Both the position numbers and the translations under genes were made by a program. The notes beneath the pieces were generated by a model. The model saw only the letters and a list, made by a program, of their open reading frames with translations. It did not search any database and was not told where the DNA came from. Of a stretch of 64,000 bases of DNA, positions 1-8,213 are shown piece by piece. Position 1 is the stretch's first letter, and every line of letters begins with the position of its first letter. Source of the stretch: Falsiruegeria litorea R37 (GTDB lineage: Bacteria; Pseudomonadota; Alphaproteobacteria; Rhodobacterales; Rhodobacteraceae); contig NZ_FWFO01000001.1 of the NCBI RefSeq assembly GCF_900172225.1, positions 992,001 through 1,056,000 of the forward strand, written 5' to 3'.

Positions 1-705
1 GTGCCGAAATGCGGTGGTACGTCTGTCGGACGCGCGCTGAGGATGCGCTATTTGTCCAGCCAGGCAACGGTCAAGCCTGAGGCCTCGTTCCGCGCGTTGC
101 AGACCTTTACCGGGCGCACCGACACCGAGCGCCTGATGCTAGAGGTCAACGATTTGCGCAAACAGATGCTGCTCTATCTGATGTTCGACGACGTGCGCTG
201 CATCTCATCCCACGTGCCATTTTCGAGCGCGGCACATGCCCAGTTCCGGGACAGTTACAGTTTCATCACGCTGCTGCGAGAGCCGGTTTCACGGTTTCTA
301 TCGCACTACAATTGGAGCCGGAACAGGCCTGATTCACACGGTCATATTTCAGATGAATTCGATGTGTTTCTGACAACTCAACGGGCCAGAGCAATGGGGG
401 CGGAGTTCGTGGAAATCTTTGCCGACTTGTCCGCTGAGGCCAACCTGCGCGCGCCCGAGGCCATCGACCGGGCGGTGCAACATCTTGAAGGGTTCGATCT
501 TGTCGGGCGTCTCGACGATCTGGACGGTTTTGCTCATGGCATTCGCCAGGTGCTTGGTGTGAGGGTGCGGTTCAAGCATGAAAACAAGACCAGCTTGGGC
601 GCAAGCAAAGTAACCCGCGCCGGGCTGACGGACGCGCAACTGGCCCTGGTGCGCGATATCTGCGCCCCGGACATTCAGGTTTGGAACCGAATTTTCCCGT
701 CTTAG
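1..705 (+). CDS. Sulfotransferase-family protein, 5' end cut by window edge
   Basis: The frame is open from the first base and begins with PKCGGTSV, which looks like the PAPS 5'-phosphate loop of sulfotransferases (usually preceded by a short beta strand and His/Ile). About 10-20 N-terminal residues are therefore probably missing to the left of the window. A second family feature is the segment TLLREPVSRFLSHYNW near residue 92, which matches the REPxxRxxSxY 3'-phosphate motif. Enzymes of this family move sulfate from PAPS to a sugar or lipid hydroxyl. The stop codon overlaps by 4 bases the end of the convergent aminotransferase gene. The acceptor cannot be predicted, but the neighbour suggests polysaccharide or cell-surface modification. 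Confidence 0.75.
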   Translation: MPKCGGTSVGRALRMRYLSSQATVKPEASFRALQTFTGRTDTERLMLEVNDLRKQMLLYLMFDDVRCISSHVPFSSAAHAQFRDSYSFITLLREPVSRFLSHYNWSRNRPDSHGHISDEFDVFLTTQRARAMGAEFVEIFADLSAEANLRAPEAIDRAVQHLEGFDLVGRLDDLDGFAHGIRQVLGVRVRFKHENKTSLGASKVTRAGLTDAQLALVRDICAPDIQVWNRIFPS

Positions 706-1832
706 GCCGCCAGTTTCCTGGCCAAGTATCGCACGACCGGCATGGGAACATCCGGCATGGAATTGATCGCGCAGCTGCGTTTAAGCAGATCAATCGTCTT
801 TGGGCAGCTTTCCGGGCCCGGACCGTTCGGATTGCCCGCCCAGGCCCAAGGGGTGACCCCGGGATGCGCCATCTTGCGGGTCAGGATCGGCTCCCATTCG
901 GTGTAGACATGTTTCGAGCTGTCAAACAGTCGTCTCGCTCCACGGCGTTCTGCGAATTGAATGGCTTCTCCTTCAGCGTCAAAGGTCAAAACCAAGCTGG
1001 CAGTCGGCCCGTTCCCGTGAGGCTTAGCAATCGGGTAGCCGTTGCGTTCAAGCATGTCAGCCATCATGGTGACACGCCGCAACATGCGGTTGATCCTACC
1101 TTGCAGCTTGCGCAGCTGAACGCGCAAGATCGCCCCCTGGATCTCGCTGATGCGAAAGTTGTTGCCCAGGAATATCTCGTTCGTGTCCAAGGTGTTGGCT
1201 TGTCGAAACCCCAGCCCCATGTCGTGCGCGTTTCGGGCTCGGTCGATCAAGGTCGCATTGCTGGTCAGGACGGCGCCGCCTTCGCCGCAGGTCATGTTTT
1301 TGTGCTGATTGAAACTGAACGTCCCAATGTCGCCCAGTGTTCCCAGAACGCGGCCGTTGTAGCGGATGCCAACCGCCTGACAGGCGTCTTCGATCACCTT
1401 TAGGCCATGCTCTTGGGCAATTGGTAGAATGCGGTCCATGTCACAGGGCCGATTGAGCATATGGACGGGGATAACCGCCCGGCTGCGTGGGGTGATCTTG
1501 GCGGCAAAATCTTTCGCGTCCAGGGTCAGGGTTTCGTCCACCTCGACCAGAACCGGCACTGCGCCCACTTGCAAAACCGCGCCAGCGCTGGCCATCCAAG
1601 TGTAGGCGGGCACCAGCACCTCGTCCCCGGGACCAACACCGCAGGCCTGCAGAGCCGCGATCAAAGCCGCTGTACCGCTGGATACAGCCAACGCATGATT
1701 GCAGCCTGCGAACCCGGCCAATTCGTTTTCAAACCGGTCACAGGCCCCGCCCGCGCGTTCGGTGCGAGTCAAGGTGCCGCCAGCGATGACGCGCCCGACG
1801 GCCAGCCATTCACGAAACCCCAGCCGTGCCAT
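702..1832 (-). CDS. DegT/DnrJ/EryC1/StrS-family PLP aminotransferase
   Basis: This is a 376-residue protein of the sugar aminotransferase family, which makes amino sugars from nucleotide-linked keto sugars using PLP. The N-terminal half has the family signature FAGCNHALAVSSGTAALIAAL (cofactor phosphate loop) and EDACQAVG (PLP ring-binding Asp). FNQHKNMTCGEGG contains the likely Schiff-base lysine. Length is typical for the family. The gene converges on the sulfotransferase and diverges from the GMC oxidoreductase, with about 110 bp of shared promoter region. A role in surface polysaccharide or glycolipid synthesis is inferred from context; the exact substrate is unknown. Confidence 0.85.
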   Translation of the reverse strand: MARLGFREWLAVGRVIAGGTLTRTERAGGACDRFENELAGFAGCNHALAVSSGTAALIAALQACGVGPGDEVLVPAYTWMASAGAVLQVGAVPVLVEVDETLTLDAKDFAAKITPRSRAVIPVHMLNRPCDMDRILPIAQEHGLKVIEDACQAVGIRYNGRVLGTLGDIGTFSFNQHKNMTCGEGGAVLTSNATLIDRARNAHDMGLGFRQANTLDTNEIFLGNNFRISEIQGAILRVQLRKLQGRINRMLRRVTMMADMLERNGYPIAKPHGNGPTASLVLTFDAEGEAIQFAERRGARRLFDSSKHVYTEWEPILTRKMAHPGVTPWAWAGNPNGPGPESCPKTIDLLKRSCAINSMPDVPMPVVRYLARKLAA

Positions 1833-1945
1833 CAGGGCATTCCGATACTGGATATACCGGAATGGGTCTGAAAACAGACGGTTGCCGCGTGGGGCAGATT
1901 ATATGACACTTTGCTATGCATCCCGGTCACTAAAGCAAAATTCTG

Positions 1946-3667
1946 ATGTCCATTCAAAGTCTCAATGAGGTCGAGACCTCAAACCCTTTGCGCGCCGATC
2001 TGGTGGTCGTGGGCGGTGGGGCATGTGGGTTGACGCTTGCACGCGCAATGTCCGGGCAGGGACGACGGATCATTGTGCTGGAAAGCGGGGGATTGGACCA
2101 GGACGCCAAGCACGAGGCGTTGAACGTTGTTCGGATGGACGGGTGGAGCCCCGAGGAAGCGGCCGCTCGGGACCGCTATCACAGAACCCTGACCCATCAC
2201 TGGGCTGGCGACCGCCAACAATATGGCGTGCGGTGCCGGGGCTTGGGCGGCGCGACCCAGGCTTGGGCAGGCAAGTCGGCCCCGTTGGATCAGATCGATT
2301 TTGAGGAACGCGATTGGGTGCCGTTTTCTGGTTGGCCAATGAGTGAGACCGAGGTTGCCCCTTTCCTAAAGCAAGCATCGCATTTGTTGAACCTTGGGCC
2401 AGCCTTCTACGATGCGCGGCTGTGGATGCGTTTACGGCACGAACCTCCTGCGCAATCGCCCGAAGGCGACGCCCTTCGCACCATGTTTTGGCAGTTTGCC
2501 CGTTCGCGCCGCCAGGTGACCGACATTATGCGGTTCGGGCCTGACTTCCGGGCCAATATGCCAGGCGGCGTGCAGGTGCTGACCGAGGCCACAGTGACAT
2601 CGCTGCACAGCAATGCAGAGGGGTCGCTCTGTACCGGTTTGAGCGCGCGGAGCCTTGCGGGGAAAGAGGTGTCGGTCGAGGCTCCGATTTGTGTGCTGGC
2701 CTCTGGCGCAATTGAAAACGCGCGACTTTTGTTGATGTCGGACCTGGGCAACCGGCACGACACGGTCGGACGTTTTTTGATGGACCATCCCACCACGACC
2801 GTTGCCCGGGCCGCTCCTGATCAGGTCACCGATCTGGCTTCCCGGTTCGGGCTTTTCGGATTGCGGGATCAGGGGCAAAGCCATGTATACATGTACGGTC
2901 TTGCCTTGACCGATCAGGTGCAGCGTGCCGAGAGCCTGTTGAACGGTGCAGTCTTTGTGACCGAAGAGCGCGCGCCGGACGATCCATTTGCCGCGTTGCG
3001 TCGGTTGCTGCGCGGTCAAAGCAAAGCGCGGTTGTCGGATATGGGATCTGTCCTGCGCAGCCCCGTGCGGCTGGCGCGAGGAGCGGGCGCGCGGATGCTT
3101 GAGCGAGGGTATCTGCCAGAGCGGGTGTCGCGCGGAATTGCGGATACAGCTCTGCGATTGTTCCCGAACACCCTGGCCAGAGATCATCGGTTCGGACGCT
3201 TGCCGGTCAAACTCTCTGGGGTTCGATTCGAGGCTACAACTGAACATCCCCCTGATCCTGGTAATCGCGTTACTCTGTCCCAGGAGCTGGATCCACTGGG
3301 TTTGCCCGTGCCACATGTGACTTGGTCACCCGGCGATGCGGCCCGGTCGAACCTGCTGCAGATCGGACGCAAACTGTGTGAGAGCTTTGAGCAGGCGGGG
3401 CTGCCACCGCTGATTCCGGAACCCTGGGTGCGTGAAGGCCAGCCCAGGGCTGCGACGGTTATTGATCTTGGCCACTCACTGGGTACAACGCGGATGGCGG
3501 ATGATCCTGCACGGGGCGTCGTGGATCGAAATTGTGCGGTGCACGGCGTGACAGGGCTCTATGCGGTTGGTGGATCGGTTTTCCCGACCTCGGGTCATGC
3601 CAACCCAACCTTGATGATGATTGCCCTGACGTTGCGCCTGGCGGATCACTTGCGGGGCCGCGTCTGA
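1946..3667 (+). CDS. GMC-family FAD-dependent oxidoreductase
   Basis: The 573-residue protein begins with an FAD-binding Rossmann motif, VVVGGGACGLTLARAM, followed by VLESGG. It ends with the GMC C-terminal domain, where GHSLGTTRM, the NxxVHGVxGLYAVGGS segment and the SGHANPTLMMIALTLRLADH segment are all recognisable. The catalytic-base region is the HANPTL segment. Members oxidise alcohols, sugars or polyols. No signal peptide is visible. The gene stands alone, head to head with the aminotransferase, and its stop lies 3 bp from the end of the convergent DUF983 gene. The substrate is not predictable; a sugar or glycan role would fit the left neighbours. Confidence 0.85.
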   Translation: MSIQSLNEVETSNPLRADLVVVGGGACGLTLARAMSGQGRRIIVLESGGLDQDAKHEALNVVRMDGWSPEEAAARDRYHRTLTHHWAGDRQQYGVRCRGLGGATQAWAGKSAPLDQIDFEERDWVPFSGWPMSETEVAPFLKQASHLLNLGPAFYDARLWMRLRHEPPAQSPEGDALRTMFWQFARSRRQVTDIMRFGPDFRANMPGGVQVLTEATVTSLHSNAEGSLCTGLSARSLAGKEVSVEAPICVLASGAIENARLLLMSDLGNRHDTVGRFLMDHPTTTVARAAPDQVTDLASRFGLFGLRDQGQSHVYMYGLALTDQVQRAESLLNGAVFVTEERAPDDPFAALRRLLRGQSKARLSDMGSVLRSPVRLARGAGARMLERGYLPERVSRGIADTALRLFPNTLARDHRFGRLPVKLSGVRFEATTEHPPDPGNRVTLSQELDPLGLPVPHVTWSPGDAARSNLLQIGRKLCESFEQAGLPPLIPEPWVREGQPRAATVIDLGHSLGTTRMADDPARGVVDRNCAVHGVTGLYAVGGSVFPTSGHANPTLMMIALTLRLADHLRGRV

Positions 3668-3669
3668 CC

Positions 3670-4065
3670 CTAGAACCCGTGCATCCGCTTGGCCCATTGA
3701 TAGGCGATCATCAGACCTTTCATGCGCGGTAGCAGGGCCAATGCGCCAACAACGGCCACCACTGACATCGTTGTGGCCAGTACCCAGGGTTCGGGCCGCC
3801 AGTTTACCCACGCGATGTGCAAGGCAAAGCCCATCAAATGACCAACGATCAGAATGGTCAGATAGGCCGGGCCGTCATCGGCTCGTTGATAATGGAACGG
3901 CTGCTGACACGCGCTGCAATGGTCGTTCACCTTGACATAGCTATGGAGCAGCTTGCCCTCGCCGCATTTGGGGCAGCGCAGACGCAGCCCGTTGACAATG
4001 GCGGGCTTCAGGTCGCGGACCTCGGCTTGGGGCTCGTCAGTGGCAGGGATGTCGGTTGTCATCAT
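3670..4065 (-). CDS. DUF983 family membrane protein
   Basis: The 131-residue product has an N-terminal zinc-ribbon-like pair, RCPKCGEGKL near residue 33 and CSACQQPF near residue 52. Two hydrophobic segments follow, one starting at YLTILIVGHL and one at VLATTMSVVAVV. This Cys-x2-Cys pair followed by two membrane helices and a DDGPAYL motif is the DUF983 pattern, common in alphaproteobacteria and of unknown function. The gene converges on the GMC oxidoreductase and diverges from the MocR-type regulator, sharing with it a promoter region that holds a long palindrome. Function remains unknown. Confidence 0.8.
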   Translation of the reverse strand: MMTTDIPATDEPQAEVRDLKPAIVNGLRLRCPKCGEGKLLHSYVKVNDHCSACQQPFHYQRADDGPAYLTILIVGHLMGFALHIAWVNWRPEPWVLATTMSVVAVVGALALLPRMKGLMIAYQWAKRMHGF

Positions 4066-4116
4066 CAGCGTCCTTCAGTTTCAGCGTTGCATTTAGGTGA
4101 GTCGCGCTGTAGATGC

Positions 4117-4158
4117 AATCATTATCCATACAATTTTTGAAATTGATGGATAATGATT
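4117..4158. promoter_or_regulatory. Near-perfect 42-bp palindrome, candidate operator
   Basis: A left arm at 4117-4136 and a right arm at 4140-4158 are complementary over 19 bp with one bulged A at 4130 and a 3-base centre (TTG). The outer 13 bp (AATCATTATCCAT and its complement) are perfect. It sits between the divergent DUF983 gene and the MocR-type regulator gene and contains AT-rich, -10-like TAATGAT sequence. It is best read as the operator for the adjacent GntR-type DNA-binding domain; a transcribed hairpin is the alternative. Confidence 0.6.
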
Positions 4159-4225
4159 TGAGCTGGTGGACGCAGGTCGATCGTGCCGGGCGAGTTCCGG
4201 CACCAAGTGGAGAATGGAGACGGCA

Positions 4226-5596
4226 ATGACGCAATGGCACCTTACCCTGCAGGACACGGGCAAGCCGCGCTATATTGAGATTGCCGAGGCCATTCACGGC
4301 GATATCGAGGCCGGAACGCTCAAGCCCGGTGATCGTCTACCTTCGCAGCGCAAGGTGGCGCAGCAGGTCGGGGTGGATTTCACCACGGTCTCACGGGGAT
4401 ATGCCGAGGCAGTCAAACGCGGTTACATCGAAAGCTTTGTTGGGCGCGGCACCTTTGTGCGTGAATTGTCCGAAGAGCGCGAGGCGCCGGATCCGCGCCG
4501 CGCCATGGAAGAAGACCCGATGATGAACATGCCGCCCGAACCCGACGATCCGGATCTGATCGCGCAGATGGAGCAGGGGCTGCGGCATGTCTCGGCCAAT
4601 CTGGTGCCCCTTCTGCGCTATCAATCCGTCACTGGCAGTCTCCAGGACCGTGAAATCGCCGCACGGTGGATGGCCGAAAACGGGTTGAATGTGACCTTGG
4701 AGCAGTTGGCGATCACCCCCGGCGCCCACGCTAGCGTGCATGCGGTGCTGTCGCACCTGAGCGAAAGCGGCCCGACGGTCCTGTGCGAGGCTGTGACCTA
4801 TCCTGGTATCCGTGCCATTGCGGCGCAGTTGGGGGTGCATCTGATCGGGGTCGAGATGGACGGGCAGGGCATTCTGCCGGATGCGCTGGACCGGGCGATT
4901 GGCACGCATTGGCCGTCGGCTGTCTATCTGAACCCAACGTTGCACAACCCCGGCACCTATACGATGCCAATCGAGCGCAGGCGGCAGATCGCGGACATCC
5001 TTCGACGACATGAGATCCCTCTGATCGAAGATGACGCCTGTTGCTTCGTCGCCTCGGACGCGCCGCCGCCGATCTCACGCCTGATCCCTGATTTGGGCTG
5101 GCACATCGCGGGTCTGTCGAAATGCTTCGGAGCAGGCCTGAGATTGGCGTTGACCACGGTTCCCGAAGGGCAAGCCAAGGGACGATTTGCGCAGGTGCTC
5201 CGCGCCAGCAATGTCATGACCTCGCCCATCAGCGCCGCGTTGATGAGCCGTTGGGTCGAAGATGGCACTGCGCGGGCGCTGCAAACCTTTGTCCGACAGG
5301 CGGCGGTGCAGCGTCAGGCTTTGGCCCGCGACCTTCTCAGGGGCTGCGACATCCGCGGTCAAGCCGAGGCGTTCAATGTCTGGCTGACCCTGCCTGATGG
5401 CACCAGCCGGGCCGAGGTCATGGGGCGCATGGCCAACCGCCAGATCGGCCTTATGCCAAGTGATGCCTTCACCGTGACAGGTCCACCGGCAGAAGCAATG
5501 CGGGTCTGTCTGGGCGGGCCGATCTCTGAGGCGCAGCTGGCTGAGGATCTGACCGAGTTGCGCGATGCGGTTTTGAACAAGGCCTGGGCGGGATAG
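4226..5596 (+). CDS. MocR-type transcriptional regulator (GntR helix-turn-helix fused to aminotransferase-like domain)
   Basis: The protein is 456 residues from the ATG at 4226, chosen because GGAGA lies 5 bases upstream; in-frame ATGs at 4214 and earlier have poorer spacing. Residues 1-75 form a GntR winged helix (YIEIAEAIHGDIEAG, LPSQRKVAQQVGVDFTTVSRGY). The rest resembles class I/II aminotransferases, with PLP-binding features YLNPTLHNP, IEDDAC and the likely PLP lysine in GLSKCFGAGLR. MocR proteins usually act as PLP- or amino-acid-responsive regulators of a nearby gene and of themselves. The palindrome just upstream is the obvious binding site candidate. The target could be the divergent DUF983 gene or the downstream nitronate monooxygenase. 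Confidence 0.85.
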   Translation: MTQWHLTLQDTGKPRYIEIAEAIHGDIEAGTLKPGDRLPSQRKVAQQVGVDFTTVSRGYAEAVKRGYIESFVGRGTFVRELSEEREAPDPRRAMEEDPMMNMPPEPDDPDLIAQMEQGLRHVSANLVPLLRYQSVTGSLQDREIAARWMAENGLNVTLEQLAITPGAHASVHAVLSHLSESGPTVLCEAVTYPGIRAIAAQLGVHLIGVEMDGQGILPDALDRAIGTHWPSAVYLNPTLHNPGTYTMPIERRRQIADILRRHEIPLIEDDACCFVASDAPPPISRLIPDLGWHIAGLSKCFGAGLRLALTTVPEGQAKGRFAQVLRASNVMTSPISAALMSRWVEDGTARALQTFVRQAAVQRQALARDLLRGCDIRGQAEAFNVWLTLPDGTSRAEVMGRMANRQIGLMPSDAFTVTGPPAEAMRVCLGGPISEAQLAEDLTELRDAVLNKAWAG

Positions 5597-5679
5597 GCCT
5601 TATGCTTGCAATGGCGTTTTAGGTGATCTGCCCCTAACGTGATCTCGGGTTTCAGGGATCATGTTCAAAGGGGCGTCTC

Positions 5680-6747
5680 ATGCGCAGCGCAGAATTTTGC
5701 AACCGATTGAATTTGCAGGTGCCAATCATTCAGGCCCCGATGGCCGGGGTATCTACGCCTGCAATGGCATCAGCTGTATCTAACGCGGGTGGTTTGGGTT
5801 CCCTGGGTGTGGGAGCAGCAACCGTGGACGGTGCGCGCGTCATGATCGAAGAGGCAAAGGGCCTGACGGGTCACCGCATCAATGCCAATGTTTTTTGCCA
5901 CCGACCGGCCCGGGCTGATGCCGACAAGGATTCAGAATGGCTGGCCCGTCTTGGGTCTGAGTTCCACAGGTTCGACGCTGAGCCGCCCGAAACATTGAAC
6001 GAGATATACGACTCCTTTGTGGGCAACGGTCCGATGACTGACATGCTGCTGGATGTGCGACCCGGTGTGGTCAGTTTTCACTTCGGGCTACCCACGCCCG
6101 AGCAGATTGCTGCACTCAAGGAACAGGGTGCTTATTTGATCGCCAGTGCGACCAATCTGATCGAGGCGCGACAGGCCCAGGCGGCTGGTATGGATGCCAT
6201 CGTTGCCCAGGGGTGGGAGGCCGGCGGCCACCGTGGGTGTTTTGACGAAAACGGACCAGACGACCGGCAGGGGACGTTTGCGCTGACCCGTATCCTGGTG
6301 AAGCACCTGACCGTGCCGGTGATTGCGGCTGGTGGGATCATGGACGGGGCCGGTATTCGCGCTGCCCTGAACCTGGGCGCGGCGGCCGCACAACTCGGCA
6401 CCGCCTTTGTTGCATGTGACGAGAGCAGTGCAAATGCCTCGTATCGCGCGGCGCTGATGGGGGCACCTGCCGAACATACGGTGATGACCCGCGTGATCTC
6501 GGGGCGGCCAGCACGGTGCCTGCAGAACCGGTTCACCGATTGGGGGCAAGCTGTTGCTGACACGGACGTGCCGGATTATCCGCGAACCTATGATGCCGGT
6601 AAGGCGTTGAATGCAGCGGCCAGCGCCAAGGGAGTGGGGGGATATGGGGCGCAGTGGGCCGGACAAGGCGCACCCCTTGCGCGGTCTATGCCAACGGCTG
6701 AGCTGATGTCCGCCTTGAAGAATGAACTTGCCGTTACTTCTGTCTAG
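5680..6747 (+). CDS. Nitronate monooxygenase / NAD(P)H-dependent flavin oxidoreductase family
   Basis: The 355-residue TIM-barrel flavoprotein has the family features in order: PIIQAPMAGVSTP at the N-terminus (FMN contact), QGWEAGGHRG near residue 182 holding the probable catalytic His, VIAAGGIMDGAGI and GAAAAQLGTAFVACDES for phosphate binding. Nitronate monooxygenases oxidise alkyl nitronates such as propionate 3-nitronate with FMN and oxygen, which is detoxification in many bacteria; some relatives are enoyl reductases. The gene follows the MocR-type regulator by 83 bp, so it may be its target. Its stop is 3 bp from the Zur-like palindrome of the next operon. Confidence 0.8.
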   Translation: MRSAEFCNRLNLQVPIIQAPMAGVSTPAMASAVSNAGGLGSLGVGAATVDGARVMIEEAKGLTGHRINANVFCHRPARADADKDSEWLARLGSEFHRFDAEPPETLNEIYDSFVGNGPMTDMLLDVRPGVVSFHFGLPTPEQIAALKEQGAYLIASATNLIEARQAQAAGMDAIVAQGWEAGGHRGCFDENGPDDRQGTFALTRILVKHLTVPVIAAGGIMDGAGIRAALNLGAAAAQLGTAFVACDESSANASYRAALMGAPAEHTVMTRVISGRPARCLQNRFTDWGQAVADTDVPDYPRTYDAGKALNAAASAKGVGGYGAQWAGQGAPLARSMPTAELMSALKNELAVTSV

Positions 6748-6749
6748 AC

Positions 6750-6761
6750 ATGTTATAACAT
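6750..6761. promoter_or_regulatory. Zur-like zinc operator (ATGTTATAACAT)
   Basis: A perfect 12-bp palindrome, ATGTTATAACAT, lies 49 bp upstream of the DUF2796 start. It matches the core TGTTATAACA of Zur boxes known from proteobacteria. The downstream gene encodes a His-rich protein of a zinc-linked family, which supports the reading. Zur represses such operons when zinc is sufficient. No zur gene is in this window. Confidence 0.65.
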
Positions 6762-6809
6762 TACGATACTATCGGCTAAAATCTTGATTTATTGTTCAGA
6801 GGTCTGACC

Positions 6810-7484
6810 ATGAAATTTGCGCCGATTGCCTGCCTGATTTTACCGCTTGTTCCTGCCATCGCCGGGGCAGAGGAAACTCGGTCATTGGGTGCACACGAGC
6901 ATGGCTCGGGCACGTTGAACATCGCATTCGAAGGCAACTCTATTGCAATGGAGGTCGAAGCCCCGGGCGCCGATATCGTTGGGTTCGAACATGAGGCAAC
7001 AAGTGACGAAGATCGCAAGCTGATCGAGACCGCAGTCGCAAACCTTGGCAAGCCGCTGGACCTGTTCGTGCTGTCAGCCGAGGCCGGGTGCTCGGTCGTG
7101 TCTGCCAGTGTCGAATTGCATGGGGACGAAGAGCACGATGATCATGACGATGAGCACGCGCATGATGACGATCATGCGAATGAAGCTAAGGACGATCACG
7201 CTCATGACGACGATCATGAACATGACACCAAAGATGATCATGATGATGAGCACCACGACGATCATGCCGATCATGAAGATGAAGGCGCCGAGCACGCGGA
7301 ATTTCATGCCGAATATGCGCTGACTTGCAGCGATATGTCAGCGCTGAGCAAGATTGAATTCACCTATTTTGAACGGTTTCCCAATGCGCTGGAACTGGAT
7401 GTGCAGATCGTATCAGCCAAAGGCGCGCAAGCCCATGAGGTTGAACGCGACGATCCGGTTCTGGATTTGCAGAGCCTATTCTAG
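6810..7484 (+). CDS. zrgA: DUF2796 periplasmic protein, ZrgA-like zinc-binding component
   Basis: The 224-residue product starts at the ATG at 6810, seven bases after AGAGG. It has a signal peptide (MKFAPIACLILPLVPAIAGA). The mature start, SLGAHEHGSGTLNIAFEG, is the DUF2796 signature. A central stretch of residues about 110-155 is almost wholly His, Asp and Glu, as expected for a low-complexity metal-binding loop. A conserved-looking C-terminal lobe follows (FHAEYALTC, FPNALELDVQ). In Vibrio cholerae a DUF2796 protein, ZrgA, works with an ABC system in zinc uptake. The Zur-like box and the downstream ATPase and permease fit the same role here. The symbol is by analogy. Confidence 0.75.
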   Translation: MKFAPIACLILPLVPAIAGAEETRSLGAHEHGSGTLNIAFEGNSIAMEVEAPGADIVGFEHEATSDEDRKLIETAVANLGKPLDLFVLSAEAGCSVVSASVELHGDEEHDDHDDEHAHDDDHANEAKDDHAHDDDHEHDTKDDHDDEHHDDHADHEDEGAEHAEFHAEYALTCSDMSALSKIEFTYFERFPNALELDVQIVSAKGAQAHEVERDDPVLDLQSLF

Positions 7485-7499
7485 TACCAGCGTCACCAG

Positions 7500-8213
7500 A
7501 TGGTGATCGAGGACACAGCCCCCTGTGCAATCGCGATGCGCGATGTGCGCTTTGACTGGCCTGGTGGGCAGTTCGGCTTGGACGTGCCCGCATTTGACGT
7601 GAAGCAGAACGAAACCGTGTTGCTGCTGGGGCAGAGCGGTTCGGGCAAGTCCACCCTGCTGAGCCTGATCTGTGGCATCCTGGCGCCCAGCCAGGGTGTG
7701 ATACAGGTCTCGGGAACCGACATCGGCACTTTGGGGCGAGCCAAGCGTGACAGGTTTCGGGCGGACCACATCGGGATCATCTTTCAAATGTTCAACCTGC
7801 TGCCCTATGCATCCGCACTGGACAATATCCTAGTTCCCTTGCGGTTTTCCAAAGCGCGCCGGGCCCGAGTTCAATCGCCCCGACAAGAGGCTCTGGCGCT
7901 GACCCGCGCCTTGGGGCTGCCCGATGCGTTGGTCGCACGGGCACAGGCCTCGACGCTGTCGGTGGGACAGCAGCAACGTGTCGCCGTGGCGCGCGCAATG
8001 ATCGGACGGCCAAATGTCGTGATCGCGGACGAACCGACCTCGGCGCTCGACAGTGGCGCGCAGGAAGAGTTTCTGGAGCTGGTCTTTGGGCAAGTGCGGG
8101 ACGCGGGCGCGGCCCTTTTGATGGTCAGCCATGATGAACGACTGGCAAGCCGCTTTGATCGCGTGATCCGGTTGGATCAGATTGCGCGGCAACGCAGAGC
8201 CGCGGCATCATGA
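7500..8213 (+). CDS. ABC transporter ATP-binding protein (LolD/MacB-like), zinc-linked operon
   Basis: The 237-residue ATPase has Walker A GQSGSGKST near residue 44, Q-loop FQMFNLLPY, signature LSVGQQQR, Walker B VVIADEPTS and switch histidine in MVSHDERL. The subfamily resembles the exporter-type or lipoprotein-release ATPases that pair with FtsX-type permeases rather than classic importer ATPases. It begins 15 bp after zrgA and its stop overlaps the permease start by ATGA, so co-translation is likely. No strong ribosome-binding site precedes the ATG at 7500; the next in-frame ATG is 7536. It probably powers the permease of this presumed zinc system. Confidence 0.85.
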   Translation: MVIEDTAPCAIAMRDVRFDWPGGQFGLDVPAFDVKQNETVLLLGQSGSGKSTLLSLICGILAPSQGVIQVSGTDIGTLGRAKRDRFRADHIGIIFQMFNLLPYASALDNILVPLRFSKARRARVQSPRQEALALTRALGLPDALVARAQASTLSVGQQQRVAVARAMIGRPNVVIADEPTSALDSGAQEEFLELVFGQVRDAGAALLMVSHDERLASRFDRVIRLDQIARQRRAAAS

